Shown here: in pieces, positions 32,432-41,149 of the stretch
Numbering within the stretch: position 1 is the first letter of the stretch
Layout of the letters: every line of letters begins with the position of its first letter
DNA from: Erythrobacter sp.
GTDB taxonomy: Bacteria > Pseudomonadota > Alphaproteobacteria > Sphingomonadales > Sphingomonadaceae
Direction: 5' to 3'
DNA: 64,000 nucleotides
NCBI GenBank assembly: GCA_019739335.1
Contig: CP073261.1
Location: 496,001-560,000, forward strand
Program-made: the position numbers and the translations under genes
The notes under the pieces: generated by a model
What the model was told of the DNA's origin: nothing
What the model saw: the letters and a program-made list of their open reading frames with translations, nothing else
The model's database searches: none

Positions 32432-33261
32432 AACAAACTCCGGTCGAAATCCCATTCGAGATAATCCCATTCGCTGTAAAACCGCTCTGGCAGGGAGCTG
32501 AAGTCAGCGGTCATAACAGCGCGAATAGCTCGCTCGCAATGTAACTGTGATTGTGGCCGGTTTGCCTCCGTTACCGTTCCAGTTTGTCTGCAAGTAGGTG
32601 TTCCACGAACGCTTCCATCACGATTCAAACGCCAAGTGACATTGGAACGTAGCAGTTCCGCATCAGCCCCGGTAGGGGCGCTGCCGCGCCAGCGAGCACG
32701 CAAAATTCGAGTTATCGCTGAGTTCAGCGCCGAGCGCTCAGCCGCGCCGAACGTGACAGCAGGAGAACCGCTATTGCCTTCCGTGGTGCTTGCCCCTTCG
32801 AGGAAGTTCTCGCTCAATCGGCTGCCACCGGCGCGGCGCGTGGCCGTCGGCGTAGGCGCGGGCGTGGGGCGCGAAGTGGCGCGGCTCGTCGGGGTGGGCG
32901 CCGGTGTCGGGCGCGTCGTGGGCCGCGCCGTGGGCCGCGTTGTAGGCACCGGGCGGGGCTCCACGGTCGGCGCGGGGCGCGGGCGGACGGGAGGCGCGGT
33001 GATCGGTTCCGGCTCCGACGGCTGCGGCAAGTCGGTCACCACCGGAGCGAAGCTCGCGGCAGGCTCTGCCGAGGGGTCGGGAGCGGTGCTTTCCAGGCTG
33101 ACATCGGTGGCAAGGCTCACGTCGATCCGCTCGGGCGGGACGATCGGCTCCATTTCACGGGTCGCTTGCCACATCAGCGCCGCCGCCAGCGCGACATGCG
33201 CAACCACGGCAGCACCGATGCCGATACGTTCTTCGGGGGAAAGGCGCGCGAGGGTGGCCAT
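32428..33261 (-). CDS. tolA: TolA-like energy-transducing envelope protein with Pro/Thr/Arg linker
   Basis: 277 aa. One membrane anchor (about 16-34, AVVAHVALAAALMW), then a long Pro-rich region, about residues 75-145, built of RPTPAPTPTSRATSRPTPAP-like units, and a C-terminal domain of about 110 residues with SALNSAITRILRARW and a possible disulfide pair (CRQTG, HCERAIRAVM). Position between tolR and tolB identifies it as TolA. In E. coli the middle domain is a long Ala/Lys helix and the protein has 421 residues; here it is a short extended proline linker. Confidence 0.9.
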   Translation of the reverse strand: MATLARLSPEERIGIGAAVVAHVALAAALMWQATREMEPIVPPERIDVSLATDVSLESTAPDPSAEPAASFAPVVTDLPQPSEPEPITAPPVRPRPAPTVEPRPVPTTRPTARPTTRPTPAPTPTSRATSRPTPAPTPTATRRAGGSRLSENFLEGASTTEGNSGSPAVTFGAAERSALNSAITRILRARWRGSAPTGADAELLRSNVTWRLNRDGSVRGTPTCRQTGTVTEANRPQSQLHCERAIRAVMTADFSSLPERFYSEWDYLEWDFDRSLL

Positions 33262-33271
33262 CGTATCGGGG

Positions 33272-33721
<450 letters not shown>

Positions 33722-33740
33722 CAGCAGGGCACTCCAAGTC

Positions 33741-33845
33741 TCGTCATTGCGAGGAGCCGAAGGCGACGCGGCAATCCATCACCTGCGCTTGCGCCAAGTC
33801 CGACCGTCGGGAGATGGATTGCTTCGCTTCGCTCGCAATGACGAA
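33741..33845. repeat. palindromic repeat family A, copy 2 (inside the tol operon)
   Basis: TCGTCATTGCGAGGAGCCGA ... TCGCAATGACGA, with inner arms GCAATCCATC and GATGGATTGC. It sits in the 136-base gap between tolQ and tolR, so any transcript from tolQ to tolR must pass through a large hairpin. Confidence 0.85.
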
Positions 33846-33857
33846 GAAGGGTGGACA

Positions 33858-34562
33858 TCACACCGCCTCCATTTCGCGGCTGATCTGTGCGTGGACACGG
33901 TCGGCAAAGCGGGTCAGCCGGGCTTCGAAGCCGTTCACCGTGTTCGACAACCGGTTGTAGGCGATCACCGCCGGGATGGCGGCGAACAGGCCGATGGCGG
34001 TGGCAAACAAGGCCTCGGCAATGCCGGGGGCGACCACCGCGAGCGAGGAGTTCTGTTGCAGGCCGATCTGGAAGAAGCTGTTCATGATCCCCCAGACGGT
34101 GCCGAACAGGCCGACGAAGGGCGCGACCGAGCCGACCGTGGCGAGGAAGTTCAGCCGGTCTGCCAGACTGTCCGATTCCAGCGCCACCTGCCCTTCCATC
34201 GCCTGCGCCACGCGGGCGCGGGCGGCTTCGCGGTCCTTCAGGCCCGTCTTGTGCGAGCGGCGGAATTCGTTGACCCCGGCAGCCGCAATGCGCGCGGAAG
34301 GATTGTCCTTGCGGCGGCGCGCATCCAGCGTCCCGTCGACATCCTCGGTATTGGACCAGAACTCTTCCTCGAAAGCGGCGCACTTCTTCGTGGTGCTGCC
34401 CATCCGCAGGCTGAAGCCGATGATGATCGCCCAGACCCAGACCGACGCCAGCACCAGCCCGGCGATGACGATCTGCACGACGATATCGGCCTGCATGAAC
34501 AGCTCGATCGGATCGAGCCGGGTCGGCACCGCAGCAACGGCAAGGGTATCGAAAATGCTCAT
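33858..34562 (-). CDS. tolQ: Tol-Pal system protein TolQ
   Basis: 234 aa with three membrane helices. The first lies at about 26-48; the second and third carry the MotA/TolQ/ExbB signature in LATVGSVAPFVGLFGTVWGI and ALFATAIGLFAAIPAVIAYN. TolQ and TolR form the proton-driven stator. The N-terminus MSIFDTLAVAAVPTRLDPIE is typical of alphaproteobacterial TolQ. Its start overlaps the end of the ybgC reading frame by ATGA. Confidence 0.97.
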   Translation of the reverse strand: MSIFDTLAVAAVPTRLDPIELFMQADIVVQIVIAGLVLASVWVWAIIIGFSLRMGSTTKKCAAFEEEFWSNTEDVDGTLDARRRKDNPSARIAAAGVNEFRRSHKTGLKDREAARARVAQAMEGQVALESDSLADRLNFLATVGSVAPFVGLFGTVWGIMNSFFQIGLQQNSSLAVVAPGIAEALFATAIGLFAAIPAVIAYNRLSNTVNGFEARLTRFADRVHAQISREMEAV

Positions 34563-35027
34563 TCAGGGTCTTTCACATTGTCGTGATTCACAAAGGTTTC
34601 GAACGCGGCGCGCCATTCCGGCGGCTGCCGCTTTGGCCTGCCGTCGGGCGCAAGGAAGGCCGCGACGATCTCCACTTCGGCGAGCAGTTCGCCGCCGCGC
34701 AGGATCTTCTGGTGCATGTGCGCGCTGGCGGCGCGGATCTGGGTGCAAATGGTCTCCACCACCAGCACATCCTCAAATTTCGCCGGGCGGCGCCATTTGA
34801 TATTGGCCTCGGACACCGCATAGAACCCCTCGCCCGCATCGAAGGCGGCGCGCTGATCGATTCCGAGCAGGCGCAGGATATCGCTGCGCGCGCGCTCGCA
34901 CCATTTGAGGTAATTCGCATGATAGGCGATGCCAGACAGGTCGGTATCCTCAAAAAAAAACGCGCACCGGATAAAGGTGACGCGCCCCTTCGATGCGGCC
35001 GGAGGGTGGTTCAATCTGGGAAGCCAT
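34559..35027 (-). pseudogene. ybgC: tol-pal-associated acyl-CoA thioesterase YbgC, frameshifted in an A/T run
   Basis: The hotdog-fold thioesterase reads EDTDLSGIAYHANYLKWCER onward, with the catalytic Asp in EDTD and a normal C-terminus. The expected N-terminus lies in another frame: ATG 35027 gives MASQIEPPSGRIEGARHLY, then PVRVFF, then a stop. The switch is at nine A (34952-34960, T on the coding strand). With eight, PVRVFFEDTD would be continuous, matching PVRVYYEDTD of E. coli YbgC. As printed, the gene is broken, or is expressed by slippage or from TTG 35014 with a wrong N-terminus. A sequencing error is possible. Confidence 0.88.
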
Positions 35028-35140
35028 AGATGAACGGCGGCTTACATGCGGGCTCGCGCGGACAAAAGGGGGTAATTGGCAGGGCGAGTCTTTATCGGGG
35101 CAAAAAGGGGCGGGATTGTGAAACCCGTCTCTTGCTACGT

Positions 35141-35230
35141 CCCCCCGGACTTGATCCGGGGTCCCGCTTTTTCTGGCAAGTGCCGCGCAGTGAACAGAAG
35201 CGGGACCCCGGCTCGGGGCCGGGGTGACGA
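35141..35230. repeat. palindromic repeat family C, copy 1
   Basis: CCCGGACTTGATCCGGGGTC CCGCTTTT on the left and AAGCGGGACCCCGGCTCGGG GCCGGGGTGACGA on the right form a strong stem. It lies between the ybgC start and the HIT gene. A second copy is at 61957-62046. Confidence 0.85.
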
Positions 35231-35240
35231 TGTTGGTGCT

Positions 35241-35618
35241 TTACCGCGCCAGCATCGGCCCCAATGGCCCGCCACCGAACAGGTGGACGTGCAGATGCGG
35301 CACTTCCTGCCCGCCGTTCCGCCCGATGTTCGCGAGCAGCCGATAGCCGCGCACCACCAGACCGTTATCGCGTGCGACATGGCCGACCGCGCGGACGAAG
35401 CCGGCGATTTCCTCCTCCGAGGCTGTGGCCGAGAAATCGTCCCAGCTGACATAGGCACCCTTGGGGATCACAAGGATATGAACCGCCGCCTGCGGATTGA
35501 TATCGTGGAAAGCGAGCGCGTGATCGTCTTCATAGACGCGGTTGCAGGGAATTTCCCCGCGCAGGATCCTGGCGAAGATGTTTTCCGGGTCATAAGGCGC
35601 AGTGGGATCAATCGCCAT
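35241..35618 (-). CDS. HIT family nucleotide-binding protein
   Basis: 125 aa, a complete HIT protein: NIFARILRGEIPCNRVYEDD near the N-terminus and VPHLHVHLFGG near the C-terminus, with the His triad HxHxH; catalytic His is the second of these. Family members hydrolyse AMP- or GMP-linked nucleotides such as adenosine phosphoramidates. The stop of hisE overlaps the ATG by one base, and placement at the end of the histidine gene run suggests cotranscription, not a pathway step. Confidence 0.93.
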   Translation of the reverse strand: MAIDPTAPYDPENIFARILRGEIPCNRVYEDDHALAFHDINPQAAVHILVIPKGAYVSWDDFSATASEEEIAGFVRAVGHVARDNGLVVRGYRLLANIGRNGGQEVPHLHVHLFGGGPLGPMLAR

Positions 35619-35938
35619 CAGTCGGTGCTCCTTGCGGCTTTTTCGTCCAACCCGGAAATGCCGTCCCGCCGGTCCAGCTCTTCCAGCACGTGCGCCAGAG
35701 GAATGTCCTTCGCGCCGAGCAGTACCAGCAGGTGGAACAGCAGGTCGGCGGCTTCTCCGGTCAGTTCCTCACGGCTGCCCGCCAGCGCGGCGATTACGGT
35801 CTCGGTCGCTTCCTCACCCAGTTTCTGGGCGATCTTCTGCAGGCCCTTCGCATGCAGGCTGGCGACATAACTGGATTGAGGCGCGGCAATGCGGCGCTGC
35901 GCGATGACCATTTCGAGGCGGGAGAGGGTGTCAGACAA
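35618..35938 (-). CDS. hisE: phosphoribosyl-ATP pyrophosphatase
   Basis: 106 aa. The MazG-like all-alpha fold shows KIAQKLGEEATETVIAALAG and GEAADLLFHLLVLLGAKDI, with the metal-binding EExxE and E-D pattern of HisE. It hydrolyses phosphoribosyl-ATP to phosphoribosyl-AMP, step two of histidine synthesis. The start is TTG 35938. Its ribosome site GAAGG (complement of 35948-35952) is the outer end of a family A repeat. Confidence 0.95.
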   Translation of the reverse strand: MSDTLSRLEMVIAQRRIAAPQSSYVASLHAKGLQKIAQKLGEEATETVIAALAGSREELTGEAADLLFHLLVLLGAKDIPLAHVLEELDRRDGISGLDEKAARSTD

Positions 35939-35947
35939 GCAGCAGAA

Positions 35948-36052
35948 CCTTCGTCGTTGCGAGGAGCCGCAGGCGACGCGGCAATCCAGTCCCGCAATTG
36001 CGGTTTGTCGCGACGGCAGGACTGGATTGCTTCGCTACGCTCGCAATGACGA
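35948..36052. repeat. palindromic repeat family A, copy 3
   Basis: CCTTCGTCGTTGCGAGGAGC ... GCTCGCAATGACGA, inner arms GGCAATCCAGTCC and GGACTGGATTGC. On the minus strand it ends ...ACGACGAAGG, which is the only ribosome site for hisE. Confidence 0.85.
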
Positions 36053-36069
36053 GCGTTCAAGAGGTCCGC

Positions 36070-36243
36070 TCAATCGTCCTTGTTCGACTTCCGCATCGAC
36101 AGCCGCCGCCCGACGATCACGCCGAGCACGCCCAGCGCGAACAGGGTGAGGCTCGATCCCTCGGGCACTTGCGCGCTGGCAGTGGCGCCTGCGGGTGCGG
36201 CGGCGAACAGCAGCATCAGGGCAATGGGGAGGCGGTGGAGCAT
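36070..36243 (-). CDS. very small PEP-CTERM sorting-signal protein
   Basis: 57 aa from ATG 36243. A signal peptide (MLHRLPIALMLLFAAAPAGA) is followed almost at once by VPEGSSLTLFALGVLGVIVG and RRLSMRK. That is the tripartite PEP-CTERM layout of a V-P-E-x-S motif (here VPEGSS for VPEPSS), a membrane helix and a basic tail recognised by an exosortase. Only about 5 residues lie between signal and sorting motif, so there is nearly no cargo. It sits between hisF and hisE. Confidence 0.7.
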   Translation of the reverse strand: MLHRLPIALMLLFAAAPAGATASAQVPEGSSLTLFALGVLGVIVGRRLSMRKSNKDD

Positions 36244-36391
36244 GACGCACGGAATCGGCGCATCTGCTGCAATGCACAAGCGGCGCGGCGGACCTGTCCC
36301 GGTGCGGGACCGGCTGCGATGAGAGTGTAAATATGCGTAACTTGTGAGGCTGGCTCGAAGTACGAAAGACCTGCCAGTAAAGCGCCTGATT

Positions 36392-37156
36392 TCAGGTAGT
36401 TCGCGCCGGAAGCCCCGCCGCGCGCAGGGCCGCGTGGGCCTCCGCAATCGTATGTGTCCCGAAATGAAAGATGCTCGCCGCCAGCACCGCGCTGGCCCCG
36501 CCAATGGTCACACCGTCGACGAGGTGCTGGAGCGTGCCGACTCCGCCGCTCGCCACCACCGGCACCGAAACCGCATCGGCAATCGCGCGGGTGAGTTCGA
36601 GATCGTAACCGGCCTGTGTTCCGTCTCCGTCCATGCTGGTGACGAGCAGCTCGCCCGCGCCCAGTTCCGCCAGCCGCACAGCGTGTTCCACCGCATCGAT
36701 CCCGGTCGCGCGCCGCCCGCCGTGGGTGAAAATTTCCCACCTGCCCGGCTCGACCCGCCGCGCATCGACGCTCGCCACCGCGCACTGGCTGCCCATGCGC
36801 TGGGCGATGTCGTCCATGATCTGGGGCCGCGCCACTGCCGCCGAATTCACTGCGACCTTGTCCGCGCCTGCCAGCAGCAGCGCGCGGGCGTGTTCTACGC
36901 TCGAGACTCCACCGCCAACGGTCAGCGGCATGAAGCACACTTCGGCGGTGCGGCGGACAATATCGAGCAAGGTCCCGCGCCCTTCGTGGCTGGCGGAAAT
37001 ATCGAGGAAGCACAATTCGTCCGCGCCCGCGCGGCTGTAGGCCTGCGCCTGCTCGACCGGATCGCCCGCATCCTTGAGATCGACGAAATTGACGCCCTTG
37101 ACCACGCGCCCCTCGGCGACATCGAGACATGGAATGACGCGGATGCGGACGGTCAT
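36392..37156 (-). CDS. hisF: imidazole glycerol phosphate synthase, cyclase subunit
   Basis: 254 aa, a complete (beta/alpha)8 barrel. The N-terminal [19 protein letters not shown] holds the catalytic Asp, [20 protein letters not shown] is a phosphate-binding segment, and the second catalytic Asp is in [16 protein letters not shown]. With HisH it makes imidazole glycerol phosphate and AICAR. Its ribosome site AAGGAGG (complement of 37163-37169, six bases before ATG 37156) is at the end of a family A repeat. One operon with hisB, hisH and hisA is likely. Confidence 0.97.
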   Translation of the reverse strand: MTVRIRVIPCLDVAEGRVVKGVNFVDLKDAGDPVEQAQAYSRAGADELCFLDISASHEGRGTLLDIVRRTAEVCFMPLTVGGGVSSVEHARALLLAGADKVAVNSAAVARPQIMDDIAQRMGSQCAVASVDARRVEPGRWEIFTHGGRRATGIDAVEHAVRLAELGAGELLVTSMDGDGTQAGYDLELTRAIADAVSVPVVASGGVGTLQHLVDGVTIGGASAVLAASIFHFGTHTIAEAHAALRAAGLPARTT

Positions 37157-37162
37157 TGGCTC

Positions 37163-37270
37163 CCTCCTTCGTCATTGCGAGCGCAGCGAAGCAATCCAGT
37201 CCCGGTGTTGCGAGTTCGCGCAGCAGCGGGACTGGATTGCCGCGTCGCCTGCGGCTCCTCGCAATGACGA
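37163..37270. repeat. palindromic repeat family A, copy 4 (hisA-hisF gap)
   Basis: CCTCCTTCGTCATTGCGAGC ... CTCGCAATGACGA, with inner arms GCAATCCAGTCCC and GGGACTGGATTGC. It occupies almost the whole gap between hisA and hisF and supplies the hisF Shine-Dalgarno sequence. Confidence 0.88.
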
Positions 37271-37280
37271 GGTAAATCCA

Positions 37281-38006
37281 TCACCTGTTCGCCATCGCTA
37301 TCGCCGTCGCCAGATCGAGCTTTCCTTCGTACAGAGCCCGCCCGGTAATCACCCCCTCGATCCCCTCATCGGCATGGATCGCCAGCATCCGGATATCGTC
37401 GAGCCCCTTCACCCCGCCGCTGGCGATCACCGGGATATCGACCGAGCGGGCGAGGTCCACCGTCGCCTCGACATTGCAGCCCTTGAGCATCCCGTCGCGC
37501 CCAATATCGGTGAACAGCAGGCTGGCCACCCCGGCATCCTCGAACCGCCGCGCCATGTCGCGCACCGGCACGTCGGAGACCTCGGCCCAGCCCTCGGTCG
37601 CGACCATGCCGTCCTTCGCATCGACCGCGACCACGATGCCGCCGGGCCATTCGCGGGCCATGGTCTTGACGAATTCCGGGTCCTTCATCGCCGCAGACCC
37701 CATCACCACCCGCGCCACGCCGAGGTTGAACCAGCCTTCCACCGCCGCGGCATCGCGAATACCGCCGCCAAGCTGCACATAGCCCGGAAATGCTTCGACA
37801 ATCGCTTCCACTGCCTCGCGGTTCTCCGCCCGCCCGGCAAAGCTGCCGTCGAGATCGACCACGTGCAGATGCTCCGCCCCGGCCTCGGCAAACAGCTGCG
37901 CCTGCGCTGCCGGATTATCGCCATAGACAGTGGCACGGGCCATATCGCCTTCGGCCAGCCGCACGACCTGGCCCCCCTTCAAGTCGATGGCAGGGAAGAC
38001 GATCAT
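37281..38006 (-). CDS. hisA: phosphoribosylformimino-5-aminoimidazole carboxamide ribotide isomerase
   Basis: 241 aa from ATG 38006. HisA is recognised by MIVFPAIDLKGGQVVRLAEG with catalytic Asp8, the HVVDLDGSFAG strand, VQLGGGIRD, and the second-half FTDIGRDGMLKGCN with the other Asp, then PVIASGGVKG. It carries out the Amadori rearrangement in histidine synthesis. The open frame extends upstream but only into the family B repeat. Confidence 0.97.
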   Translation of the reverse strand: MIVFPAIDLKGGQVVRLAEGDMARATVYGDNPAAQAQLFAEAGAEHLHVVDLDGSFAGRAENREAVEAIVEAFPGYVQLGGGIRDAAAVEGWFNLGVARVVMGSAAMKDPEFVKTMAREWPGGIVVAVDAKDGMVATEGWAEVSDVPVRDMARRFEDAGVASLLFTDIGRDGMLKGCNVEATVDLARSVDIPVIASGGVKGLDDIRMLAIHADEGIEGVITGRALYEGKLDLATAIAMANR

Positions 38007-38021
38007 CAAAAGCCCTCTTGC

Positions 38022-38099
38022 GAGCTCCCGCGCAGGCGGGAGCCTCCTTCGGCCCGCGCTGGCCATGCGGCACGAGGTCCCCGCCTGCGCGGGGACTCA
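38022..38099. repeat. palindromic repeat family B, copy 2 (hisH-hisA gap)
   Basis: GAGCTCCCGCGCAGGCGGGA GC at the left and GGTCCCCGCCTGCGCGGGGA CTC at the right make two GC-rich hairpins in the 103-base gap inside the histidine operon. Confidence 0.85.
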
Positions 38100-38109
38100 C
38101 CACTAGCAA

Positions 38110-38739
38110 TCACACCTTCCACTCCAGAAACCTCCTCAATAAATCAAGGCCATAGCCCTGGCTCTTCTCGGGATGAAACTGCACGCCGACGATGTTGTCC
38201 CGCGCCACCGCGGCCACCAGCCCGCCGCCGTGGTCGGTCATCGCGGCAATGTCGCGGCCCTCCTCGGGCGCGAAGTGATAGGAGTGGAGGAAATAGGCCT
38301 CGCCCTCCTCGAGCAGTTCATGGTTACGATGGTGGGGCGTGAGGGCGACATCGTTCCACCCCATATGCGGCACCCGGATATGCGGATCGGCGCGGTCGAT
38401 CAGGCGGACCTCGCCGGGAATCCAGCCGAGCCCCTTATGCGCTCCATGCTCCAGTCCGCGCGTCGCAAGCAATTGCATTCCCACGCAAATGCCGAGGAAG
38501 GGCACGCCCTGCTCGACCACCCGCGCCTCCAGCGCCTCGATCATGCCGGGGATCGCCCACAGTCCGTCACGACAGGCCCCGAAGGCCCCGACACCCGGCA
38601 ACACGACCCGTCGCGCACCAAGCACCAGCTTCGGATCGGCAGTAACGGCAACATGCTCCGCGCCAGCCGCGTTCAGCGCGTTGTAAACAGAGTGAAGATT
38701 GCCCGCGCCATAGTCGATCAGCGCGATAGCCTCAGCCAC
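38110..38739 (-). CDS. hisH: imidazole glycerol phosphate synthase, glutaminase subunit
   Basis: 209 aa. Class I glutamine amidotransferase features: [16 protein letters not shown] at the N-terminus, the nucleophile Cys in [16 protein letters not shown], and the catalytic His-Glu in [10 protein letters not shown]. It supplies ammonia to HisF. The start is GTG 38739, overlapping the end of hisB by 8 bases, so the two are cotranslated. Confidence 0.97.
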   Translation of the reverse strand: MAEAIALIDYGAGNLHSVYNALNAAGAEHVAVTADPKLVLGARRVVLPGVGAFGACRDGLWAIPGMIEALEARVVEQGVPFLGICVGMQLLATRGLEHGAHKGLGWIPGEVRLIDRADPHIRVPHMGWNDVALTPHHRNHELLEEGEAYFLHSYHFAPEEGRDIAAMTDHGGGLVAAVARDNIVGVQFHPEKSQGYGLDLLRRFLEWKV

Positions 38740-39325
38740 CCAACTGCCCCTTGGTGCTCGGCACCGCCCCGCCCTTACGCGGGTCGAGTTCCACCGCCTG
38801 CCGCATTGCGCGGGCGAAGCCCTTGTAGAGCGCCTCGCAGATGTGGTGGTTGTTGCTTCCGTAAAGCACCTGGCAATGCAGCGTCAGCCCCGCCGATTGC
38901 GCCACCGAATGGAACCAGTGCCCGATCAGCTCGGTATCCCATTCGCCCAGTTTTTCCTGCGTAAACCGAGCTTTCCACACCAGATAGGGGCGGCCGGAAA
39001 TGTCCACCACCACCCGCGCCAGCGTCTCGTCCATCGGCGAATGGGCTTCGCCATAGCGGCCGATGCCGCCCTTGTCGCCCAAGGCATCGGAAAGTGCTTG
39101 CCCCAGCGCGATCGCGGAATCCTCGGTGGTGTGATGCTGGTCGACATGCAGGTCGCCGCGCACTTTCAGCTTAACGTCGATCAGCGAATGGCGGCTGAAT
39201 TGCTCCACCATATGATCGAGAAAACCGATCCCGGTGGAAATGTCATAACGGCCCGTGCCATCGAGATCGACTTCCACGAGGATGTCGGTTTCCTTGGTTT
39301 TCCGCTCTGTCCGGCCTGTGCGCAT
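38732..39325 (-). CDS. hisB: imidazoleglycerol-phosphate dehydratase
   Basis: 197 aa, the monofunctional bacterial form. Metal-binding motifs occur in two half-repeats: [20 protein letters not shown] with [19 protein letters not shown] in the first, and [20 protein letters not shown] with [17 protein letters not shown] in the second. It dehydrates imidazole glycerol phosphate to imidazole acetol phosphate. It is the first gene of the hisB-hisH-hisA-hisF run and starts 128 bases from the divergent sspB. Confidence 0.97.
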   Translation of the reverse strand: MRTGRTERKTKETDILVEVDLDGTGRYDISTGIGFLDHMVEQFSRHSLIDVKLKVRGDLHVDQHHTTEDSAIALGQALSDALGDKGGIGRYGEAHSPMDETLARVVVDISGRPYLVWKARFTQEKLGEWDTELIGHWFHSVAQSAGLTLHCQVLYGSNNHHICEALYKGFARAMRQAVELDPRKGGAVPSTKGQLGG

Positions 39326-39453
39326 GAGGCGAGCCTATAGGCACAAAGCCGCCGCGCGCAAGCCGCGAACCGCGCCCCAGGCCATCGGGCCAGCCACGGA
39401 TTTGCGGCCAATTGCCGCTTGACCTTGCCAGCCGCCGCCGCCACCTGTGCGCC

Positions 39454-39966
39454 ATGAGCGACAACACGCCCGACAGCCTGATCCCCTATGACGAAATCGT
39501 GCAGGAAGCCCTGCGCGCGGTGGTGGGGCGAGTGCTCAACTCGGTCGTGCATTCAGGCGGTTCGCTTCCGGGCGGGCACCATTTCTACATCACCTTCAAG
39601 ACCGGCGCGCCGGGGGTGGATATCCCCAAATCGCTGCGCGAACGCTTCCCTGACGAGATGACTATCGTCTTGCAGAACAAGTTCTGGGACCTGAAGGTTA
39701 CGGACAACGGCTTTTCGGTCGGACTGAGCTTCAACCAGATACCGTCAAAACTGGTGATACCCTTCGCCGCGATCACCGCATTCGTCGATCCGGCGGTGGA
39801 TTTCGGGCTGCAGTTCCAGGCCGCAGTGGAAGACCCGTCTCCCGCCGATCACGACGCTGCGCAGAACGATGGTTCGCCGGATTCGGAACAGGTGAGCGTT
39901 TCGGACATTGCCAAGAGTGAGGACGGATCGAACGTCGTCACGGTCGATTTTGGCCGCAAGAAGTAA
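39454..39966 (+). CDS. sspB: ClpXP adaptor SspB (alphaproteobacterial type)
   Basis: 170 aa from ATG 39454. The fold region has LIPYDEIVQEALRAVVGRVL, GGSLPGGHHFYITFKTGAPG, and LRERFPDEMTIVLQNKFWDL, all typical of SspB-alpha. The acidic disordered tail ends in NVVTVDFGRKK, the short C-terminal motif that docks to ClpX. SspB delivers ssrA-tagged peptides from stalled ribosomes to ClpXP. It is divergent from hisB. Confidence 0.94.
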   Translation: MSDNTPDSLIPYDEIVQEALRAVVGRVLNSVVHSGGSLPGGHHFYITFKTGAPGVDIPKSLRERFPDEMTIVLQNKFWDLKVTDNGFSVGLSFNQIPSKLVIPFAAITAFVDPAVDFGLQFQAAVEDPSPADHDAAQNDGSPDSEQVSVSDIAKSEDGSNVVTVDFGRKK

Positions 39967-40004
39967 CCGCGGACACTCGCTGTCCGCCAAGCCGGGGCAG
40001 TAAT

Positions 40005-40424
40005 GTGTCTGAATCCAAGCATATAACCGATAAGCTGGCGAATTCGTTGGGCGATGCTGCGGATAGTGTCGGGGCGCAGGACGATCGCGTGCCCGGACCC
40101 AGCCCCAATCCTGCCACCAATCTGCTGATCCACGATATCATCCTGCGCAGCACCGGGCGCGTTGTGCGTTTGACGATGGAAAAGGCGCTGCTCGGCCGGC
40201 GCTATGGCAAGGATTTTGCGCGCGAAGCGATCGACAATCGTTCGGCGATGCAGGCACTTACCGCCTATGGCATTACCAAGGTCGCGACCCGGTCGATCCC
40301 CGGTTTCCTGCTGGTCAGCACAGGTCTGGTGGCCAAGACGCTGTTCGACCGCAGCCAGGGCCGTCGCAAGGCCCAGCGCGCCGGCGAAACGGCGCTGCGC
40401 GATCAGGCCGATCCCAACACGTGA
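40005..40424 (+). CDS. conserved hypothetical protein
   Basis: 139 aa starting at GTG 40005. No known domain. The middle is basic and helical (RVVRLTMEKALLGRRYGKDF), followed by a mildly hydrophobic stretch SIPGFLLVSTGLVAKTLFDR that may associate with membrane, and a charged tail. The N-terminus is acidic and Ser/Pro-rich. It lies between sspB and gmk, 38 bases after sspB, and may be transcribed with it. Confidence 0.65.
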   Translation: MSESKHITDKLANSLGDAADSVGAQDDRVPGPSPNPATNLLIHDIILRSTGRVVRLTMEKALLGRRYGKDFAREAIDNRSAMQALTAYGITKVATRSIPGFLLVSTGLVAKTLFDRSQGRRKAQRAGETALRDQADPNT

Positions 40425-40495
40425 GCTGACGACAAATCCGCACTCCTGCAATCGCAGGGCTTGATTTGCCGCCCCGCCCTGCGGCAACAGCGTGC

Positions 40496-41149
40496 ATGGC
40501 CAATCCGCACATTCCCAAGCGTCCGCTGCTCGCCCGCCGTGGACTGATGTTCATCCTCTCGTCGCCTTCGGGCACCGGCAAGACCACGATTGCCAGGCGC
40601 CTGCTGGTGGAGGATGGCGAAATCGCCATGTCGGTTTCAGTCACCACTCGCCCGCCGCGTCCGGGGGAAGTGGATGGCAAGGACTATCACTTCGTCGATC
40701 AGGCCGAGTTCGCACGCATGGTGGATGATGGCGAACTGCTCGAATGGGCGGAAGTGTTCGGCAACAATTACGGCACCCCCAAATCGCAGATCAAGGCGGG
40801 GCTGAAGGAAGGCTGCGATTTCCTGTTCGATATCGACTGGCAGGGCACGCAACAGCTCTATCAGCGGATGGAAACCGACGTGGTGCGGGTGTTTCTGCTG
40901 CCGCCCAGCATCGGCGAACTCGAAGCGCGCTTGCGGCACCGCGCCACCGACAGCGAGGAAGTGATCGCCGGGCGGATGGCCCGCGCCCGCAGCGAGATCA
41001 GCCACTGGGACGGCTACGATTATGTCGTCATCAACGACGATATCGATGCCTGCTTCGAAAAGGTCCGCACGATCCTGATCGCCGAGCGGATGCGCCGCGC
41101 GCGGCAGACCGGGCTGGTGGATTTCACCCGCGATCTGATGCGGCCCTAG
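40496..41149 (+). CDS. gmk: guanylate kinase
   Basis: 217 aa from ATG 40496. The P-loop SSPSGTGKTTIARRLL is near residue 23, the GMP-binding region is VSVTTRPPRPGEVDGKDYHF, and the LID/core shows FLFDIDWQGTQQLYQRM and RHRATDSEEVIAGRM. It phosphorylates GMP to GDP. The stop TAG overlaps the stop of the convergent S8 protease in CTAG (41146-41149). Confidence 0.97.
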   Translation: MANPHIPKRPLLARRGLMFILSSPSGTGKTTIARRLLVEDGEIAMSVSVTTRPPRPGEVDGKDYHFVDQAEFARMVDDGELLEWAEVFGNNYGTPKSQIKAGLKEGCDFLFDIDWQGTQQLYQRMETDVVRVFLLPPSIGELEARLRHRATDSEEVIAGRMARARSEISHWDGYDYVVINDDIDACFEKVRTILIAERMRRARQTGLVDFTRDLMRP

